From Monoraphidium neglectum (Eukaryota > Chlorophyta > Chlorophyceae > Sphaeropleales > Selenastraceae), in assembly GCF_000611645.1 (NCBI RefSeq), contig NW_014013074.1, forward strand, positions 1 to 24,450: a stretch of 24,450 nt of DNA, read 5' to 3'. Within the stretch, counting starts at the first letter, position 1; every line of letters begins with the position of its first letter. Positions 19,529-24,450 of the stretch are shown here, piece by piece. Below the pieces are notes generated by a model that saw nothing but the letters and a program-made list of their open reading frames with translations, searched no databases and had not been told where the DNA came from. A program made the position numbers and the translations under genes.

Positions 19529-22310
19529 TCACCCCAAGTTGCTGCAAACCAGCAGCCCCCGCAAGCAGGAGGCACGCACCTCATACGCTCGCCCTGCACT
19601 GTGGAGAACTGGGCCTCGTTTACGTACCAAAACGCCAGAGGCGTCGCGCGGGTGCCGCGCAGCTGCGCGGCGGGGGCGGGTGGGCGAGGCGGCGAGCGAG
19701 GGGCGTTGCTTTTCAGAGAAGCTCATTTCCAGGGTGAGAGGGTATGGGACAGGGGTGGTTCACCTGGATGCGGTGCTGGATGAATCACAAACACAGGTGA
19801 CGCTTGCAAGCAAGGGGATGGTTACGGTCGTGCATACCAACAGCGCTATGCGACGCCGTGCCTGCAGACCACAAAACACAGCGCGCACCTTTTGCGTCCA
19901 CCGCTCGCACTCGGACCGTATCGCCTCCGCCGCCGCCCGCGGCAGCTGCCGAGCCGTCAGCACGCGCATTACGGTGGTGTGGACGATCCCCGCCTGGCGG
20001 CCAGTGGCGCCAGGAAACACCTGGGCCATTGCCCGGCGGAGCGCCTGGATCCTTCCATCGGGATTGCGCCACGTCACCAGCAGCGTCCCTGTCGGCGCGA
20101 GCAAGACGCGGTCCAACTGCAAGCAGGAAAGTGCGGCAGTTTAATGGGGTGGGGAGTGTCCGACGAGGTTTTTTGTGAAGGCACAGGCATCTTGGTTTTG
20201 TTTTAAGGTGGCAGGGGTGACGCGACTTGTAAAATGGATTGGCAAGCTGGCAGGTGCCGCGTGGTGCGAGAGCTTCAGGCGCCGAAGCCAACCGCGCGTG
20301 CGTACCTCCAGGGTTGGGGGCGGCGTCAGCGACAGCAGCTCCCGAACGCGGCGCCACTCTCGGCGATATGCTCTCTTCGTTATCTGTTTGTGTGTGTATG
20401 TGTGTGTGCACATGGGTATGTTTGTGTGTGTCTAATGCGAGTGATTGCACGTGCATGCTGTGTTCTTGGGGTATGTGTGCGCTTATATGTGAATGCATCT
20501 GTACATGCCTGTACATGAGTGCATGTGTGCATGCGCACATTTGCATCATGTGTGGGGGTGTGTGGGTGGGGTTCGGCAGGGAGCCCTCGTGCGCGAGTGG
20601 CTGGAAGACAGAGGGCGGGGTAGCAATCAGAGCACACGTGCATGCTTGTTCATGTGTCAAAGTACGTCATGGTGCATGCAGCGGCAGGCTAGGTCATACA
20701 TGCACCGCAAAAGACTGGCTGGCAACTTGCCAGGCGGGGCCGCCGTTCCTCGCCCGTGAAACGCCCGGCAGGCTGCGCCATGATAGCTGAAACATGCCAC
20801 AGGCACACATGCACCGAGGCCCCTCCCTTGCATTATGCAAAAAGCCTGCCCTTGACAATATCATAAGCTGCGGCAGGACATGGCAGGGCCGCGCCGCCGC
20901 GCAAGCAACGAGGCTTGTTGAGGCGCCCGCGCCACAAACGCTTGCTCTGCACGCACCTTTGGGCGCAGATGGGGTGCCAAGCTGAGCAGCCGCGCCACCT
21001 TCTCGTCGCTCGACGTGTCCGGCCGGGGGTCGTAGAGGTGTGAGAGGTGGAATATGGTGCAGTGATAATCACCGGCAGGGTTTGCGAAGATCTGTGTGTC
21101 CGGCGGCAGGAGCGCCGATATGCTGGCATTGATCTGCGAGGGAGGAGCGATTCGATGCCCTTAGGTCAATCGAGCACAGGGGGCGGGTGCAGGGTGCCCA
21201 AGACGGTCTTTTGCTCCTTGGCCTGGGTGCCAGCTCTCATGGTGCCTCCCCATCCTGCTGGTGTGCGGCCAAACCCAGCCAAGGGTTCAGCAACTATGAC
21301 TGTCCTTGAGCAGCTGCTGCCGCTACCGCCCCACCTTCTGGATAGTCGATGCAATCTCAAGCTCGGCTATGGGTACGACCACCAGGCGCACTGTCCCGTC
21401 TGGCAGCGGCTGGGGCCACTGGCTGTAGTTCAGAGTGACCGGCGGTGACAGAGGCCCAGGGGGTGCGAGCAACTGGCCCCCAGGCGCAACAGGAAAGACG
21501 CCGCGGAAAAGCTGGGCGGGCGGGTCGGCAGGGGACAGAGGCGAGGAAGAGCCTGTCATTGCCGCCCCGCAGCTGCCCCGCGGCTGCCCTGCAGCAGCCC
21601 TGCACCCGCCCCTCGCATTTTGGTGACAAACAGACAATCGCAGCTGGTGCAAGGCCACGAGCCGCACTGCATCTTGCAGTGAAACGTGTCACGTGCCCCC
21701 TAAATCTGCCCTCTCAGTCAACTCCCTAATCCCACCTTGGCGGATGATTGAATGGCTTCGAGGTCCAGGCCGTTGTTTGCGAAATTCTCTTGCAGGCTGT
21801 CATATATCCTCAGCATGCGCCGCATGTCCTGCTGCTGTGGGTGGCGAGCGGACGGATGGAGGGGCGCACACCCGCGGGAGGAGGGAGGGAAGCTCAGCGC
21901 ATGGGGTCAACAGTGTTGACGCTCAGGGCTTGCATCCGTCATCGCTCAGGCTTTCATCCGTCATCGCTGCCATGTTTTAATGGCGTTACACGCATGTCTC
22001 CTGAACCAATAATGCACCAAATGTGTCATGAAGGGGGCCGAGGGGCCAATTTTTGGGAGCGTAGGCATCCAGCGCCAGCGAATGCGTTCCGACTCACATG
22101 GTCGCCAGTGCGAGTGGCGTGCAGCATGCTGATGCTAGGAAGCGACAAGCGCTCGCTGACCAGTGGTTCAGCATGCTGCCTCGCGGTGAGCTGGGATGCG
22201 AAGAATAGCAAGAGCAATGCCGCTGTCAGCATGCACGAACCGCGGAGCCTGCCAGACTGCGACGCAAGCGCGCGTGTTTGAAGGGCCTCAGGTTCCAAGA
22301 ATACCATCAT
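19529..22310 (-). CDS. 2H-phosphoesterase-like (RNA ligase / cyclic phosphodiesterase family) protein with N-terminal membrane segment
   Basis: Eight exons on the minus strand: 22310-22098, 21834-21736, 21511-21335, 21133-20957, 20383-20306, 20116-19889, 19662-19580 and 19541-19529, giving 355 residues. The first in-frame ATG is a doublet at 22310 (MMVFLEPEAL...). A hydrophobic stretch at about 29-47 (CMLTAALLLLFFASQLTA) is a signal anchor or uncleaved signal. Two motifs of the 2H superfamily are present: DYHCTIFHLSHL (His187, Thr189) and GIVHTTVMRVL (His294, Thr296), about 107 residues apart. In this family the paired HxT motifs form the catalytic site that opens 2',3'-cyclic phosphates or related bonds. 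Between them lie KRAYRREWRRVREL and a beta hairpin LDRVLLAPTGTLLVTW. Afterwards come LRGTRATPLAFWYVNEAQ and FSTVQGERM, matching plant members. The last exon is only 13 nt and adds four residues and the stop. In exon 3 the acceptor at 21512 was chosen for phase. The substrate is unknown; the membrane segment suggests action in the secretory system. Confidence 0.87.
20385..20570. repeat. TG-rich imperfect microsatellite in 2H-gene intron 4
   Basis: GTGTGTATG, GTGTGCAC and TGCATGTG runs on plus, lying directly upstream of the exon 5 acceptor (exon edge 20383) in the minus-strand transcript, which therefore reads CACACAAACAG into the exon. No coding role. Confidence 0.8.
21922..21966. repeat. 22-bp direct tandem duplication in 2H-gene intron 1
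   Basis: Two adjacent copies of CTCAGGCTT-CATCCGTCATCG (21922-21944 and 21945-21966) differ by one inserted base and one substitution. They lie in intron 1 (21835-22097). Confidence 0.85.
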
Positions 22311-23566
22311 GTCGGCTGTCGTCCGCCCAGACCCCTTGGGGAGCCTGAGCGGAGGCTGAAGCGAGCGTGGTCGGGGGCACGATCCGAAATGCAATTTCAG
22401 GCAGCGCGAGGCAGACCGGCAGGAAAGTGGTGCTCTTTTAAAGCTGTCGCGCTCGATTTTTCCGGGACTCGTTTGGCATGGTCACCCACGTCACCCGCTG
22501 ACCACACCTGCTCGCTCCCCAGCCCAGTAGCCCGGGTCCCTGCATTCCATAGTCGCGCTGCGACACCCTGCAGTGCGTTTTTGGAAAGCAATAATTTTGG
22601 CCTGCCATGCCATGATTGGGGGTGTATGGTGTACATCTGCTGCGATGCCCGCACGCTGCTCACATAGGGTGCCTTGGCCTCGCTCGCTTTTTGAGCACTC
22701 GGGAGATTAAGCTTGCATTTTGTCACAATCCTGGGGTATCAGCTGAGAAAAGGTTGGGGTTGCGCGCAAATAACAAGGTCTCAGGTGCCCTGGTGCCCTG
22801 TCGCGTTTGTTTTGGTTGTGCAGTTGCCTGCACCAGACAACAGATTTAACAGCGCCATGCGGCCGTCCAGCACCAACGTTGACATGCTATGGTTGCGAAT
22901 ATCATACCGCTTCCAGGATAATCGAAGCTCAATACGCCAGGTCGAAAAATGTTGGCCCCGCTGCCGTTTGCATGACGATAACTTGTGCAGCTGCTGTGCA
23001 GTCGTGCGCATGCAGCTCAGCAAGCTTGTAGCTTGCTGAATGCGCTGATGGCACATGGCTGGTGTCAAGGATATGGGGCACGGCTCTAGTGCTTGCTGTG
23101 ATTGTTCCAACGCGGTGCGATCACGCCGAGCGCTTTGTCATGCGGCCACGATGGGATCTGCACCCTGCAACGCTGGGTTCATGGGTCATCGTGACACAAA
23201 GCTGCTGCCCGCCGCCGAGTGCGAGCCGCACCCAGCAGCCACAAGTGACTTCCGGAAAATCGCGTCATGCGCTGCAAGCACGCGCACGCAGTGCGCCGTC
23301 CACGGGCCAACAGCACGCAAAAATCGTCTCGGGCGCGCCCAGGGCGCGCCGCAGGCGCGCCAAGCAGCAAGCTGTAAGCTGCTGCAGGAATACCGTAGCA
23401 CGCGTCAGTCGCATTGATTTTCATTGTCTCCTGCATACCTTATGATACGTGCTCTATTGAGGCCTACTGCAGGGGCAGCGGGCTTGTATCATACCAGAAT
23501 GGTGTGCACCCAACAGACGGGCCCGCAAGGCTCCAAGGCCGCTTAGGACATCGGCAGCGAGGAGTT
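22311..23566. promoter_or_regulatory. Intergenic region between divergent 2H (-) and RGG (+) genes
   Basis: About 1.26 kb with no frame of recognisable similarity. It should contain both promoters. Notable content: a TTTAAAAG-like element on minus near 22436-22443, and three GGCGCGCC palindromes at 23332-23339, 23343-23350 and 23354-23361 spaced exactly 11 bp apart, about 205-235 bp upstream of the RGG gene ATG. Confidence 0.45.
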
Positions 23567-24450
23567 ATGGGGGACGACTACAGAGACCGTGGCTGGGTGA
23601 GGGACAGATCACATACGGATGTTGCGCCTGCTACTGACTGTCTGTCGACATGCATAAGCCTTACACCGTGCCCGTCACTCTTGTAGAAACGAGACTGGGG
23701 GGCGCCTGGCGACGACAGGCCCCCTCCTTTCGTGCGCGGCGGGCAGTTCAGCGGCAGGCGCGGCCGGTTTGATGGACCGTCGTTTGGCGGGCGCTTCGCC
23801 GGCAGGGGCCCGCCGCCTTTCATGCCGCCGGGTCCGCTCGGCATGCCGCGGAGAGGGCCGCCGCCGCCAGGTGCGCTGATTACACTGCAAGCCGCACGAC
23901 GGCGAAGCCCCCAGACGAGAGCCAGAGAGTGGACCGCAGCGGTTTTGGTCACAAGGTTCAAGGGCGCCCATGTGTTGCAGTGCAGGCTCTGCTGCCTATT
24001 CTCAACGCCAGGCGCAGCCGTGCGCATGCAACAGACCAGCAGCAGCTCGAGTGGGGCCAACCGCCTCGCAGCCCAGTGCTGCAATTGCACAATGCAGTCG
24101 AAGACACATGCTCAAGCATGGGAAACAGTACGAGCAGCAACTGCGCCCCGCTGGGCTAGCACCCACTCCCGCGCGACCCAACCACGGCGCCCCCACCGGG
24201 CCCCCACCTGGCCGCCCCCAGGCATCTACCCGCCGCCCTCCCCCGAGCCCTGGACCCGCGGCGGCCCCGGCGGGCCCGCCCACCAGCCCGCGGGCGGCGA
24301 ATGGCAGGCGCAGCCCTTTGGCCGGGACAGGGACCGCGACGGCGCACGCGGGCGAGAAGCAGATAGGGACCGTGGCGGCGGCGGCGGCGGCGCATGGGAT
24401 GCCGACGGCCGCGGCCGCGAGCGCCAACGGGAACCCAGCAGGGACGGCGC
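23567..24450 (+). CDS. RGG/RD-rich, proline-rich protein, probably RNA-binding, partial (runs off the right edge)
   Basis: Three exons: 23567-23596, 23687-23870 and 24222 to the window end, in consistent phase (0, then 1). Exon 1 encodes only MGDDYRDRGW. Exon 2 continues KRDWGAPGDDRPPPFVRGG and holds RGG/RG and FGGRF elements (GQFSGRRGRFDGPSFGGRFA), then Pro/Met-rich MPPGPLGMPRRGPPPPG. Exon 3 begins IYPPPSPEPWTRGGPGG and becomes rich in RD, RE and Gly (RDRDRDGARGREADRDRGG). Such RGG plus RD/RE composition is usual in splicing and 3'-processing proteins and other nuclear RNA-binding proteins, where arginines may be methylated. No folded domain such as an RRM is visible yet, so the identity is open; a domain may lie beyond the edge. 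Start: the first ATG after an in-frame run of unrelated sequence, with the short first exon ending at a GTGAGG donor. The intron 2 junction (GTGCGC donor, CCCCAG acceptor) is well formed. Confidence 0.6.

Noticed and set aside
1..24450. Bacterial operon reading of minus-strand genes
   Set aside because: Conserved domains are interrupted every 15-90 residues by introns with GT-AG borders, so the DNA is eukaryotic nuclear; no tRNA, rRNA or transposase genes were seen either.

Overview
This is nuclear DNA of a GC-rich, intron-dense eukaryote, most likely a chlorophyte green alga (Trebouxiophyceae or a relative). The evidence is a plastid-type ATP/ADP translocase with a transit-like N-terminus, many short exons separated by 160-970 bp introns, donors that mostly read GTG (often GTGCG) instead of GTAAG, TGTAA poly(A)-type signals, and abundant CA/TG and CAG/CTG microsatellites. 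None of the genes is one open frame. I rebuilt them exon by exon from protein-family similarity plus splice-site phase. All similarity statements come from memory of the families; no search was run.

Layout from left to right. (1) About 1-2011, minus: the 5' part of a nodulin-like/major-facilitator transporter that runs off the left edge, with a 16-nt micro-exon and a probable GC-AG intron. (2) 3669-5167, minus: a secreted HAD-superfamily hydrolase, 3 exons, with a Ser13 tract. (3) 6059-13495, minus: a 16-exon TLC-family ATP/ADP translocase of 733 residues carrying an insertion of 28 consecutive CAG-encoded glutamines. (4) 13874-15718, plus: a complete 6-exon PITH-domain protein, divergent from (3) across a 378-bp shared promoter region. 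(5) 16316-18079, minus: a 5-exon, probably plastid-targeted ankyrin-repeat protein ending in a CPDC motif, tail-to-tail with (4). (6) 19529-22310, minus: an 8-exon, membrane-anchored or secreted 2H-phosphoesterase-like protein with two HxT motifs. (7) 23567-24450, plus: the start of an RGG/RD-rich, proline-rich, probably RNA-binding protein that runs off the right edge.

The genes do not form a pathway; this is an ordinary algal gene neighbourhood. The points most worth a second look are the uninterrupted CAG28 tract inside a plastid nucleotide transporter, the apparent change of two of the four charged residues considered essential in that family, a perfect 12-bp inverted repeat holding two TGACGTCA boxes just upstream of a 3' splice site, the 16-nt micro-exon, the GC-AG intron, and the GTG-biased donor consensus across about 41 introns. 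No RNA genes, transposons, CRISPR arrays or prokaryotic signals were seen.
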